Positions 21,514 to 30,048 of a stretch of DNA of 37,269 nt are shown piece after piece. The stretch comes from Ornithomonoglobus_A sp034090805. Its GTDB lineage: Bacteria; Bacillota; Clostridia; UBA1381. The notes below the pieces were generated by a model that saw nothing but the letters and a program-made list of their open reading frames with translations, was not told the DNA's origin and ran no database searches. The stretch is taken from contig JAXDRV010000101.1 of NCBI GenBank assembly GCA_034090805.1, forward strand, positions 1 through 37,269, given 5' to 3'. The position numbers and the translations under genes are program-made. Numbering within the stretch: the first letter of the stretch is position 1; each line of letters starts with the position of its first letter.

Positions 21514-22953
21514 TTATTCCCACAAAATCCTAACCTCGGACGGAATACCGAAAAATTCCTTATACCGCCCCTCATGATAGCTGCTGTTATACGGCATGGA
21601 ATGTTCAAAAGCGTCATTTCTGTACTGCTTCTGCACAAGCTCCCCGTGCTGCGTTTTGCGCCATTCTTCGATAAGCCTTACATTTTCGTCATACATCACG
21701 CTGTTTTTGTAAAAGCCGTGGGTGATATACGATATATTCCACACCGACAGCGCAAGCACAAGCAAATGCACCGCCGCACACGTCCATGTATTCTTTTTCA
21801 AAAGCTCCGCCAATATCATAGCCGCAGACATTATCGTCATGACCTCGGCAAAAAGCACCACTCTTGCGCCGAGAGTCGGCGAAAACACAACAAACGCACA
21901 CGAAACAAACCCAAAGCCGAGTCCCATCATAATCAGCGGATTTTTCGACCTTACGAGATACGCATACGATGTCACCGCCGCTGCCGCAAAATAGTATATC
22001 CTCGACAAGGCGAATATGATACCGTAGCCGAAGCCCAGCCACTCAAACTCGCCCGAATGGTTCGTAACAAGCAGCGCCGCTATCTCAAGCGGAAGCAGAT
22101 ACGCCGCCGTTTTTACGCCGGATTTATACAGATACAGCGCACAGCACGTCATAAACACAATATTAAGCCATATCATGTAATCCGAGGATATACAGTAATT
22201 CAGCATAAAATCAATGCCGCCGAAAATATTGCTGAGCGTACCCGCCGAGCTGCCTATCTCATCACCCATTCTTGTGAGATTCCCCGGCGCAAGCAACAGC
22301 GTTGCCGCTCCGACTGCTGTAATTATCATCGTCTTTTTCAGCTTGTCCGACAAACTCCCGCGACTTTTGAAGCACACATACACAAAGCCCAGCGTCAGCA
22401 GCACCGCCAGCACCGACTCCTGCTCCATTGATGCAGCCGCAAGAAATCCTATAATACACAGCTTTTTTGTACTGTGCTTTTCGTTTGTGAAAAGCAGATA
22501 CCAATACCACGTGAACATCATCAGCGGATACGTGTAATTAAACGATCCCGTCAGCCACAGCGTGCTTTCCTTTGCCATTTCGATATGGATCGTCAAAATA
22601 CCTCCGCAGAGCATGAACATAAAGAACCTGAGCTTTGATGTGTCCTTTACGTACAAATTCACAAGCTTGTATATATTAAGTGCCGTTGCCGTCCACATGA
22701 GAGCGTTGACTGTTTTCCATATTATATGCGGCAGCCACAAAAACACCGACGCAAGCACGTGAACTATACACCTTCCGTTTGTGTGTATATAGTGGTCTGC
22801 GTGCGCCGCAAGAAAATCGCCAAAGCTGCCGTTCGAAAACGACGCATAGAAAAAATCATCTCCCGCATTTGTAACAAACATACTCATCACAAGCATTCCG
22901 ATAAACAGAAACGCAAGGCTTATAAGGCGTATGTCCCGTTTAAAAGCACCCAT
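21514..22953 (-). CDS. Polytopic membrane protein, DUF6056-like (possible GT-C fold)
   Basis: Membrane protein of 479 residues with about ten to twelve hydrophobic segments between residues 8 and 415 and a soluble tail of about 60 residues. The first extracellular loop has NAGDDFFYASFSNGS and the tract YIHTNGRCIVHVL, a D-D-x-x-Y...N-G-R arrangement seen in DUF6056 and other glycosyltransferase-C-like proteins, where the acidic pair can be catalytic. The ATG at 22953 stands five bases after the hslO stop with AAGGGG before it; more upstream starts would overlap hslO. The substrate is unknown and no wall-polymer genes are near. The assignment rests on topology and a short motif. Confidence 0.7.
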   Translation of the reverse strand: MGAFKRDIRLISLAFLFIGMLVMSMFVTNAGDDFFYASFSNGSFGDFLAAHADHYIHTNGRCIVHVLASVFLWLPHIIWKTVNALMWTATALNIYKLVNLYVKDTSKLRFFMFMLCGGILTIHIEMAKESTLWLTGSFNYTYPLMMFTWYWYLLFTNEKHSTKKLCIIGFLAAASMEQESVLAVLLTLGFVYVCFKSRGSLSDKLKKTMIITAVGAATLLLAPGNLTRMGDEIGSSAGTLSNIFGGIDFMLNYCISSDYMIWLNIVFMTCCALYLYKSGVKTAAYLLPLEIAALLVTNHSGEFEWLGFGYGIIFALSRIYYFAAAAVTSYAYLVRSKNPLIMMGLGFGFVSCAFVVFSPTLGARVVLFAEVMTIMSAAMILAELLKKNTWTCAAVHLLVLALSVWNISYITHGFYKNSVMYDENVRLIEEWRKTQHGELVQKQYRNDAFEHSMPYNSSYHEGRYKEFFGIPSEVRILWE

Positions 22954-22957
22954 ACGC

Positions 22958-23839
22958 TTACCCCTTTGCCTGCTCAAGCAGAGCCTCAAGCTCCTCCTTT
23001 GAGAAGGTGTATCTGTTTTCGCAGAAGTGGCACGTAAGCTCCGCGCTCCCCTGCTCCTCTATCAAGTCCTCAAGCTCCTTTTTCCCAATAGAAATCAAAG
23101 CGTTCTCCATGCGCTCCTTTGAGCATTTGCACTCATATTTCGGATGCACCGCATTATTGTCCATAAGCATATCGAATCCTTCGGTGACACGGAACAATAT
23201 ATCCTCCGCCGTCATGCCCTCGTGAATCATCGTTGTGACCGGCGGCAGACCGTTTAATATGCTTTCGATTTTTTCCGCCATTTCATCAGTTGAGCCGGGC
23301 ATCATCTGAATTATGAAGCCGCCCGCAGCTATTGCGGTGTTGTCCGTATCGACAAGCACTCCTAAGGCAACCGCCGTAGGTATCTGCTCCGAGCTTGCGA
23401 AATATGCCGTCAAATCCTCGGCAATCTCGCCCGAAACAAGCGGTATCTGTCCGATATACGGCTCCTTAAGTCCCAAATCTCTTATAACGCTCAGCGTACC
23501 CTTGCCAACTCCGCCGCCCACATCGAGCTTGCCCTTTGAATTTAGCGGACGGTCAACAAACGGATTGCCCACATATCCTCTTACGTGTGACTCGCTGTCC
23601 GTTACGGCAACGAGCGTGCCGAGAGGTCCGTCACCCTGTATCTGAAGAGTTACACTGTCGTCCTCGCTTTTGAGCATTGCGCCCATCATTGCCGCTCCTG
23701 TCAGAAGTCTGCCGAGTGCGGCTGTCGCAACGGGATATGTTTTGTGTATTCTGTGCGCCTCGTTCACAAGATTGGTTGTGACTGTGCTGAAAACACGTAT
23801 TGCGCCGTCGGCGCTGCTTCCTCTTACCAATGTATCCAT
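22958..23839 (-). CDS. hslO: Hsp33 redox-regulated chaperone
   Basis: Cytosolic holdase of 293 residues activated by oxidation. The N-terminal domain shows LGRLLTGAAMMGAMLK, LQIQGDGPLGTLVAVTD and the conserved VRGYVGNP. The C-terminal redox switch has all four cysteines: CKC (about 241-243) and CHFC (about 273-276), which bind zinc when reduced. The ATG at 23839 has GAGG eight bases upstream. Its promoter is divergent from that of the amidohydrolase gene. Confidence 0.96.
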   Translation of the reverse strand: MDTLVRGSSADGAIRVFSTVTTNLVNEAHRIHKTYPVATAALGRLLTGAAMMGAMLKSEDDSVTLQIQGDGPLGTLVAVTDSESHVRGYVGNPFVDRPLNSKGKLDVGGGVGKGTLSVIRDLGLKEPYIGQIPLVSGEIAEDLTAYFASSEQIPTAVALGVLVDTDNTAIAAGGFIIQMMPGSTDEMAEKIESILNGLPPVTTMIHEGMTAEDILFRVTEGFDMLMDNNAVHPKYECKCSKERMENALISIGKKELEDLIEEQGSAELTCHFCENRYTFSKEELEALLEQAKG

Positions 23840-23875
23840 AAACAATTCCTCGTTTTCATGTATATTTCTTTAACT

Positions 23876-23904
23876 ATTCTAACATATTTTATCCGAATTA
23901 TCAA
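23876..23904 (-). promoter_or_regulatory. Sigma-A promoter of hslO
   Basis: Minus-strand TTGATA (23899-23904), a 17-bp spacer and TAGAAT (23876-23881). Confidence 0.8.
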
Positions 23905-23922
23905 TAGCCGATGATAAATTTA

Positions 23923-23951
23923 TTGACCGACAGCGGTTTTTGTGGTATAAT
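23923..23951 (+). promoter_or_regulatory. Sigma-A promoter of the amidohydrolase gene
   Basis: TTGACC (23923-23928), a 17-bp spacer and TATAAT (23946-23951), divergent from the hslO promoter with 18 bases between the two -35 boxes. Confidence 0.87.
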
Positions 23952-24002
23952 CTGCTTATCTTTAACGGATTGATTTGCAAAAAGGAGCTGAACATTTACA
24001 AA

Positions 24003-25163
24003 ATGATTAAAATAAAAAATGCCCAAATCATCACCTGCGCAGGTGATACCATACCAAACGGAACGATCGTTTTTGATGAAAAAATCCGCTACGTCGACGC
24101 AGCGGATACGGACGATTTCCCCGTAACCGAAACAATAGACGCAGACGGTCTTACCGTCACGCCCGGTCTTATAGACGCACACTGCCACGTGGGAATGTTC
24201 GAGGATTCACTCGGCTTTGAGGGTGATGACGGCAACGAGGACAGCGACCCGGTAATGCCGCAGCTGCGTGCGATAGACGGAATAAATCCGTTTGACAGAG
24301 CCTTTTCGGACGCACGTCTTGCCGGAATAACCTCCGTTGTAACGGGTCCGGGCAGCGCAAACCCGGTAGGCGGTCAGTTTGCGGCAATCAAAACGGACGG
24401 AATATGCGTTGACGATATGCTTATAAAAGCGCCATGCGCCGTGAAATTCGCCCTCGGTGAAAATCCGAAAGCGGTATACAACGAAAAGGACGACACCCCC
24501 GTAACACGCATGGGTACGGCGGCACTTATCCGCGAAATGCTGATAAAGGCGCAGCTTTACCTTGAGCAGCTTGAAAAATGGGAGAACGCTCCCGACGAAA
24601 ACGATCGTCCTGAATTTGATATAAAATCCGAGGCTCTTATCCCCGTTCTGCGCCGTGAAATCCCCGTAAAAATTCACGCACATCGTGCGGACGATATATG
24701 CACGGCGATTCGTCTGGGTAAGGAATTTAACATAAAAATCACCATAGAGCATTGCTCTGACGGTGACAGAATAGCGGAAATACTCGAACGTGAAAAGCTG
24801 CCCGTAATGCTTGGCCCCACCCTTTCGGACAGGAGCAAGCCGGAGCTTAAAAACCTTACGTTCGGCACATATAAAAATCTTTCGGACAGAGGTATTGACG
24901 TTGCGATAATCACAGACCACCCCGAAATCACGATAGAAAACCTGCCTCTTTGCGCCGCAATGGCGGTAAAGCACGGAATGAACCCCCAAAAAGCTCTTGA
25001 GGCAATCACAATAACAGCCGCAAAAAACTGCGGCATAGACGCCAGAGTCGGCTCAATCGAAATCGGCAAGGACGCAGACATAGCCGTATTTACCGAAAAT
25101 CCGATACGCTTTAACGCACGCTGCGTATACACCTTCATAAACGGCAGAAAAATCAGCCGATAA
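24003..25163 (+). CDS. Metal-dependent amidohydrolase
   Basis: Cytoplasmic hydrolase of 386 residues of the amidohydrolase superfamily, related to the imidazolonepropionase/dihydroorotase-like groups. Small N-terminal beta domain, then PGLIDAHCHVG with the metal-binding H-x-H, KIHAHRADDI and ITIEHCSDG with further histidines, TDHPE with the catalytic Asp, and the C-terminal GSIEIGKDADIAVF. The ATG at 24003 is 14 bases from AAAGGAGC, a long spacing, so a non-ATG start a few codons upstream is possible. Its last 11 bases overlap the end of the convergent response-regulator gene. The substrate cannot be told; it stands alone. Confidence 0.87.
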   Translation: MIKIKNAQIITCAGDTIPNGTIVFDEKIRYVDAADTDDFPVTETIDADGLTVTPGLIDAHCHVGMFEDSLGFEGDDGNEDSDPVMPQLRAIDGINPFDRAFSDARLAGITSVVTGPGSANPVGGQFAAIKTDGICVDDMLIKAPCAVKFALGENPKAVYNEKDDTPVTRMGTAALIREMLIKAQLYLEQLEKWENAPDENDRPEFDIKSEALIPVLRREIPVKIHAHRADDICTAIRLGKEFNIKITIEHCSDGDRIAEILEREKLPVMLGPTLSDRSKPELKNLTFGTYKNLSDRGIDVAIITDHPEITIENLPLCAAMAVKHGMNPQKALEAITITAAKNCGIDARVGSIEIGKDADIAVFTENPIRFNARCVYTFINGRKISR

Positions 25164-25830
25164 ATCTGTAACCGACACCCCATACGGTGTCTATGAATTT
25201 TTCGCCGCACACGGACAGCTTTTCACGCACTCTCTGGATATGTACCGCAACTGTCGAAACATCGCCCAATGCGTCCATTCCCCATATCCTGTCGAAAAGA
25301 TGCTCCTTTGAAAAAGCACGTCCGGGGTGCTGCGCCAAAAACAGCAGCAAATCGAACTCCTTTGCGGTGAACGGGATTTCCTTGCCGTTCACCTCCACTC
25401 GTCTTGCGTCCGTGTCTATCGTGAGCGAACGCACTCTGATAACCGTCCTTTCCTCCGGCGAGGTCAGCGTTTCGTGACGTGATATATGCGCCTTTACACG
25501 TGCGACAAGCTCGTTTGGGCTGAACGGCTTTGTCATATAATCGTCCGCTCCGAGTCCCAGTCCCCGTATTTTATCTATATCATCACTGCGCGCCGAAAGG
25601 AAAATTGCCGGTGTCTGCTTCTTTTTTCTGATGTTCGACAAAATCTCAAACCCGTCCATTCCGGGCAGCATGACATCGATTATAAATAAATCGTAATCGC
25701 CCGCAAGCGCCGTTTCAAGTCCCGTTGTTCCCCATGTTTCTATATCGCACTCAAAGCCGTTTATCACAAGATAATCACGCTCAAGCTCCGCAATTTCACG
25801 GTCATCTTCTATAATAAGTATCTTTTTCAT
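25153..25830 (-). CDS. OmpR/PhoB-family response regulator
   Basis: Two-component regulator of 225 residues. The receiver (1-118) has the acidic pair D9/D10, phospho-acceptor D52 in FIIDVMLPGMDG, the conserved Thr/Ser position as Ser79 (FLSARS) and Lys in MTKPFSPNELVARVKAH. The winged-helix DNA-binding domain (about 130-225) shows FTAKEFDLLLFLAQHPGRAFSKEHLFDRIWG and VHIQRVREKL. It is the last gene of a five-gene minus-strand unit, 13 bases after the histidine kinase. The natural target is the ABC transporter of the same unit. Confidence 0.95.
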   Translation of the reverse strand: MKKILIIEDDREIAELERDYLVINGFECDIETWGTTGLETALAGDYDLFIIDVMLPGMDGFEILSNIRKKKQTPAIFLSARSDDIDKIRGLGLGADDYMTKPFSPNELVARVKAHISRHETLTSPEERTVIRVRSLTIDTDARRVEVNGKEIPFTAKEFDLLLFLAQHPGRAFSKEHLFDRIWGMDALGDVSTVAVHIQRVREKLSVCGEKFIDTVWGVGYRFIG

Positions 25831-25843
25831 GTTAATCTCCTTG

Positions 25844-26992
25844 CTATATGGGTATACACACTATTGCCGTCGTTCCCTTGTCAATGCCTTCGCTTTTGAG
25901 CCACATACGCCCGCCGTGACGGTTTACTATCTGTTTTGCAATCCCCAATCCCAGTCCGTTGCCTTTTATCTGCGAGGTGCGGGATTCGTCCGTTCTGTAA
26001 AAGCTGTCGAACACACGGTTAAGCTCCTTCGGCTCTATGCCTTTTCCGTCATCGGTTATGAAAACATACGCAAAGTTTTCCTGCTTTTTAAGCTCCACCG
26101 TGATAAGGCTGCTTTCGGGGCGGCGGTATTTGATTGAATTTTCGATTATATTTGAAAACACTCTGCGCATCTTCTCACCGTCGATTTTCACATTGACGCT
26201 TTCATCTCCGAGTTTTGCCTCAAATCTTATACCGCACTGCTCCGCATCGAGTCTGTAATCCGAGATAACCTCACCGATCAGCTCTCGCATATCTCCCTCC
26301 GCAAACGAAAACTCAAGTCTTGACAGCTCTAACTTTGAAAAAGTTGATAAATTATTCACAAGATTTTCTATCGTGTTTGCCTTGGATCGGATTGTATTCA
26401 GATATTTTTCCAGCTTTTCGGGAGTGTCGGCAACTCCGTCATTTATGCCGTCGATATACCCCTTTATGGAGGTTATCGGCGTTTTTAAATCATGGGAAAT
26501 ATTCGCAATCAGCAGGCTGCGCTCCCTTTTTAATTCCTTTTCACGCTCATTCGCCGCCTCAAGCACTCGCCGCATTTCGTCAAAGCCCTCGCACAGGTCG
26601 TCTATCTCGTCATAATCGCTGCCCATCACCTCAAAGCTGAGGTTTCCGTTTTTTACGCTTTCTACGCTTTCCTTAAGCGAATTTATCGGTCTTTCAATGC
26701 TTCGCACCATAAGCCTTGTAAACAGCGTCGTTGTGACGGCGGCAATGATAATACATATCGCCGCCCACAAAAACACGTACATCACCGCACCCGGATTATC
26801 ACGAAAAAACTCCCCGAACGCACGCACGAGCGTTATCGGATTAAGCAGCGAGGCACGGGATAATGACAGCTCCTCAACCGGGAATTTAAGTATAAATATA
26901 ATCAGAAACAGCACCGAAACAGCGCCTATGATTATCACAGGCGCCGCAAGCATAGCTAAATTGTAAAAAGCAAATCTCTGACGCAGCTTCAT
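25844..26992 (-). CDS. Sensor histidine kinase (HAMP type)
   Basis: Membrane kinase of 382 residues. Two transmembrane segments (about 11-36 and 70-91) enclose a short extracellular loop of about 35 residues, followed by HAMP (about 92-145), the H box ANISHDLKTPITS with His167, the N box IENSIKYR, the G1 box DDGKGIEP and the G2 box GNGLGLGIAKQIVNRHGG. The ATG at 26992 is 12 bases from AAAGGAG; a CTG or the TTG at 27019 are alternative starts. The small sensor loop suggests sensing in the membrane or through the neighbouring ABC transporter. Gene order kinase then regulator is the reverse of the more common one. Confidence 0.94.
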   Translation of the reverse strand: MKLRQRFAFYNLAMLAAPVIIIGAVSVLFLIIFILKFPVEELSLSRASLLNPITLVRAFGEFFRDNPGAVMYVFLWAAICIIIAAVTTTLFTRLMVRSIERPINSLKESVESVKNGNLSFEVMGSDYDEIDDLCEGFDEMRRVLEAANEREKELKRERSLLIANISHDLKTPITSIKGYIDGINDGVADTPEKLEKYLNTIRSKANTIENLVNNLSTFSKLELSRLEFSFAEGDMRELIGEVISDYRLDAEQCGIRFEAKLGDESVNVKIDGEKMRRVFSNIIENSIKYRRPESSLITVELKKQENFAYVFITDDGKGIEPKELNRVFDSFYRTDESRTSQIKGNGLGLGIAKQIVNRHGGRMWLKSEGIDKGTTAIVCIPI

Positions 26993-27024
26993 ATTTTGGA
27001 GCAGCTCCTTTCGGTACAAGTCGT

Positions 27025-27768
27025 TTATATATCCTTGTTATCAAATATTATATACGAAACCGAGAATAAAATCAATATACTTCCGAAAACTATTCCGATT
27101 TTATACAATATTACATTCAAAGGCAGCGCCGTTCCGAGGAAAAGCGTGTGCCATTTTGCATAGGACGTAAACAAAAACGACTCCGATCCGGCTATGTAAT
27201 AGCCCATGTACTTCATGACCGCATAGACCGCAAGCGACAGCAGCACCGCTCCCGACGGATTGTTCACACACACATTCACAAGCACCGCCAAAAGAGCCAC
27301 TCCCGCAAGCGGAACTATATCAATAATATATGCCGCAAGCGTAATTCCGAGATTGTCCGCACTCCCGCCGCACAGCAGCTGAATCACCGCACATATCACG
27401 TAAAACGCTGTCAGTGCAGCCGCACCGAGTATCGTAACAGCCGCCGACTTTGCAAGCAGCAGCTTAAACCGAGTCACAGGCCGCAGCAAATCAGCCTTTA
27501 TCGTATCAGCCGCATATTCTCCGCTTATCAAATCCGCTGCCGCCATTATCAGCATAATCGGAATAATCAGCTCCGCAAAAAGCGGCAGCATCTCTATTAC
27601 GATATTGCTTTTTATCACAACCTGCCCGCCCGTAAGCTTGCTGATGAGAGCCGTACCTCCCCAGCGCAGTGCACACACCGCCGCTCCGATTACAAGCATC
27701 ACGTAATATTTCTTTTTATGTCTGAGCTTATACAGCTCATTGTTCAGTGTAAGCATAAACTGACTCAT
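27025..27768 (-). CDS. ABC-2 type transporter permease
   Basis: Membrane protein of 247 residues with six hydrophobic segments (about 20-35, 55-78, 100-128, 140-168, 172-190, 222-242), the pattern of ABC-2 permeases such as those of bacitracin or lantibiotic resistance exporters. FAELIIPIMLIMAAADLISGEYAADTIKADLLRPVTRFKLLLAKS is the typical cytoplasmic hairpin region after TM2. Its ATG overlaps the ATPase stop (ATGA). It pairs with that ATPase in a putative exporter. Confidence 0.9.
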   Translation of the reverse strand: MSQFMLTLNNELYKLRHKKKYYVMLVIGAAVCALRWGGTALISKLTGGQVVIKSNIVIEMLPLFAELIIPIMLIMAAADLISGEYAADTIKADLLRPVTRFKLLLAKSAAVTILGAAALTAFYVICAVIQLLCGGSADNLGITLAAYIIDIVPLAGVALLAVLVNVCVNNPSGAVLLSLAVYAVMKYMGYYIAGSESFLFTSYAKWHTLFLGTALPLNVILYKIGIVFGSILILFSVSYIIFDNKDI

Positions 27769-28478
27769 ATGCCGCCTCTCCTTTCACGAACCTTTTCGAG
27801 GAAATACTCCTCAAGTGACGGGTAAAGCTCAAGTATTTTATCCATTTTCTCAATCGCAATAAGCTCACCCTCGCTGATTACGGCAGCCTTGTTGCACACC
27901 TTCTCGATCTCGGAGGCAATATGGCTCGAAATAATAAACGTTGTTCCGTATTTTCGGTTCATTTCCTTTATAATGTCACGTATCTCAACAACGCCCTCAA
28001 TGTCAAGTCCGTTCACAGGCTCGTCAAGTATCACAAGCTGCGGCTTTCCCAAAAAAGCCTTTGCCAGTCCCAGACGCTGCTTCATTCCGAGTGAAAACCT
28101 CCCCGCTTTTTCGTTTGCGTATTTATCGAGATGCACAAGCCTTAAAAGCTCGTCAATCTCCCCCCGTTCCTCCTTTGTCCTTGCGGCAAGGAGCATATTT
28201 CTGTAAGCCGAAAAGTCCTTGTATACGGCGGGAGCCTCGATAAGCGCACCCGTTTTTGCCATGATGCTTTCAAAATCATCATGGATATTTTCACCGTTTA
28301 TCACAACGCTGCCGCTGTCCTCATGGATAAGCGACAGCATCGTTTTCATTATCGTTGTTTTCCCCGAGCCGTTGGGGCCCAAAAGTCCCAGAATATCCCC
28401 GTCCTCAACCTCAAAGGATATATTTTTTATGCCCCTTTTGTTGCTGTAGAGCTTTGTCAGCTTTGTGATTTTAATCAT
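27765..28478 (-). CDS. ABC exporter ATPase (BcrA/lantibiotic-immunity type)
   Basis: ATPase of 237 residues. Walker A GPNGSGKTT (about 34-42), signature FSLGMKQRLGLAKAFL, Walker B LVILDEPVNGLD, H-loop IISSHIASEIEKV. The short length and the SLGMKQRL signature place it with the BcrA/NosF/lantibiotic-immunity ATPases. The start has GAGGAT upstream and lies three bases after the exported-protein gene. It forms an exporter with the overlapping permease. Confidence 0.93.
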   Translation of the reverse strand: MIKITKLTKLYSNKRGIKNISFEVEDGDILGLLGPNGSGKTTIMKTMLSLIHEDSGSVVINGENIHDDFESIMAKTGALIEAPAVYKDFSAYRNMLLAARTKEERGEIDELLRLVHLDKYANEKAGRFSLGMKQRLGLAKAFLGKPQLVILDEPVNGLDIEGVVEIRDIIKEMNRKYGTTFIISSHIASEIEKVCNKAAVISEGELIAIEKMDKILELYPSLEEYFLEKVRERRGGI

Positions 28479-28481
28479 TTC

Positions 28482-29396
28482 TTAATCCTCGTATTCTTCC
28501 TCTGTTGCCTCAGGTTCATCATCTATAAAGCGCACCTTTACGCTGTCGGTATCAAGCTTTTGCACGCTGTCAATATCGTGTATTTCGCCGCTCATGCCCA
28601 CGCTCATCTCATGGCGTGCACCGTTCTCGTCCGCTCCGACAAACAGGATATTTATATCGACATTTTTCAGCCTGTTTTCTCCGTCCACCGTAAAGCGGCA
28701 CTTTGCATTTTCAACATACGGATCATCGCCCATTTTTATGAATACCATATCCGACTCATCCGCATCGTCAAGATTTCTTTCCGAATAAGTTTCGTTCTGC
28801 ACCGCAAACAGAGCGCTGAGACCCGCATTTGCAAGCTCCGGAATCTGAATTGCCGAAAGGCTTATTTCGTAAACGTCCTCGTTCTCTCCGTCCTCAACGC
28901 ATATGAAATTGTTTCGGAGATCTCCCACGAACGTGTCCGCAAGCAGCTCGACAAATTTCATAACACGTGCGTTTGTCTTTTCATTTTGAGAAAATGTCGG
29001 CACAATCGGATTTTCTCCGTCAAATGTCGAGTTATAGCCCTGATAGAAATTGCTGTCACAATCACCAAATATAAATTTTCCGTCCTGATACCAGGTTTCA
29101 CTGACATATTCAGCCTCGCCGAAGCTTTTACTGCGCTCCTTTGAATGCCTTACCTCGTTTTCCGTATCGCACTGCATCTCCATATCGGCTGACGAAATTC
29201 TTTCGCCGTCAAAATCAAACGTAAGGCTTGTTTTTAATTCATAACGCTTGTAATCCGCAAGTGAAAACACTCCCTTTTTAAAAACGTCGTAGCCGTTCGC
29301 CGTTTGATAATTTGCGAATGCTGCGGTTGCAAATATGCACGTACCGATAACCGCACTTATAACCGCAAGTTTTTTCTTGTCATTTTTTCTTTTCAT
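28482..29396 (-). CDS. Exported or membrane-anchored protein, first gene of the ABC/two-component unit
   Basis: Protein of 304 residues with a positively charged start (MKRKNDKKK) and one hydrophobic segment LAVISAVIGTCIFATAAFA (about 10-28), a signal peptide or anchor; there is no lipobox. The rest is an acidic, beta-rich outer domain (for example YELKTSLTFDFDGERISSADMEMQCDTE and CRFTVDGENRLKNVDINILFVG), ending in an Asp/Glu-rich tail. I do not recognise the family. GGAGGATC precedes the ATG. Being first in the unit, it may be the external partner or substrate-binding part of the transporter or sensor. Confidence 0.78.
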   Translation of the reverse strand: MKRKNDKKKLAVISAVIGTCIFATAAFANYQTANGYDVFKKGVFSLADYKRYELKTSLTFDFDGERISSADMEMQCDTENEVRHSKERSKSFGEAEYVSETWYQDGKFIFGDCDSNFYQGYNSTFDGENPIVPTFSQNEKTNARVMKFVELLADTFVGDLRNNFICVEDGENEDVYEISLSAIQIPELANAGLSALFAVQNETYSERNLDDADESDMVFIKMGDDPYVENAKCRFTVDGENRLKNVDINILFVGADENGARHEMSVGMSGEIHDIDSVQKLDTDSVKVRFIDDEPEATEEEYED

Positions 29397-29547
29397 AATG
29401 ATCCTCCATTCCATGTCTTGTTTTTCGGCTTACAATTACATTCTAAACTGTCTTTATAAAAATTATATAATATAAACTTAAACTTTTTATAAACAAAGAT
29501 AAAGAATTTTTAAAATAAAAAGGGGATATAAGTCAATAAATCTCTGA

Positions 29548-29577
29548 TACGGGTTGGCGAGGACACCAACCCCTACG
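29548..29577. repeat. Small GC-rich hairpin repeat (family Q, copy 1)
   Basis: TACGGGTTGG and CCAACCCCTAC flank the loop CGAGGACA; the stem is 29551-29557 with 29566-29572. A related hairpin with a different stem but nearly the same loop (CAGGGACA) lies inside R4 at 34703-34730. It stands in an AT-rich spacer 50 bases before the sigma-H promoter. Confidence 0.65.
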
Positions 29578-29627
29578 ATTTTCATTAATTTTAATGGTTG
29601 TTTCGACAAAACCTCCCAAGTTTCATC

Positions 29628-29657
29628 AAAGGATTTTAAAGGTAAAAAATGGAATAT
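29628..29657 (+). promoter_or_regulatory. Sigma-H promoter of the spoIIA operon
   Basis: AAAGGATTT (29628-29636), a 12-bp spacer and ATGGAATAT (29649-29657) match the Bacillus sigma-H consensus (RnAGGAwww, then RnnGAATww) at every fixed position. Sigma-H drives spoIIA in Bacillus and in studied Clostridia. A perfect hairpin ACGGGCAT/ATGCCCGT (29666-29683) lies right at the expected transcript start. Confidence 0.9.
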
Positions 29658-29706
29658 ATATGTGTACGGGCATTTATGCCCGTTAAACCAAAAAGGAGGA
29701 GATGCT

Positions 29707-30048
29707 ATGCAGGTATCTGTAATAAGCCCGTACAGGCTGCTTTACGTGCAGCTTGCCGGGGAGCTTGACCACCACTGCGTGAGCGAGCTGCGCAGCCGCC
29801 TTGACGGGGAGCTGATACGCAGCGGCGTGCGTAATCTTGCGCTTGATTTTTCGGGCGTGGGATTTATGGATTCGTCGGGATTGGGTCTTATCATGGGCAG
29901 GCACAAGCTTGTTTCGGCTCTCGGCGGCAGGCTTATCGTATGCGGAATGAACGAAAGCACGGCAAAGCTTTTTAAAATGTGCGGACTTCAGAGAATAGCC
30001 ATTGTGGCGGATAACATAGATGACGGAATAAAGGAGTTAAGCGAATGA
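29707..30048 (+). CDS. spoIIAA: Anti-sigma F factor antagonist SpoIIAA
   Basis: STAS-domain protein of 113 residues; in unphosphorylated form it frees sigma-F from SpoIIAB in the forespore. LALDFSGVGFMDSSGLGLIMGR (about 44-65) carries the serine phosphorylated by SpoIIAB (Ser56/Ser57 in MDSSG). The ATG at 29707 has GGAGG nine bases upstream; a longer reading frame to 29554 runs through the promoter and repeats and is not the start. Its stop overlaps spoIIAB (ATGA). Confidence 0.96.
   Translation: MQVSVISPYRLLYVQLAGELDHHCVSELRSRLDGELIRSGVRNLALDFSGVGFMDSSGLGLIMGRHKLVSALGGRLIVCGMNESTAKLFKMCGLQRIAIVADNIDDGIKELSE

Noticed and set aside
21574..22431. A 285-codon plus-strand frame opposite the DUF6056-like gene
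   Set aside because: Arg/His-rich composition typical of an antisense shadow, no ribosome binding site, and the minus-strand gene has a clear membrane topology and coupling to hslO.
24207..24989. A 260-codon minus-strand frame opposite the amidohydrolase
   Set aside because: The plus-strand gene carries all amidohydrolase motifs and a promoter; the antisense frame has a Tyr/Arg/Val-rich, domain-free composition.
29554..29706. Longer N terminus for SpoIIAA
   Set aside because: The upstream part runs through the Q hairpin and the sigma-H promoter; the start at 29707 has a strong ribosome binding site and fits the family length.
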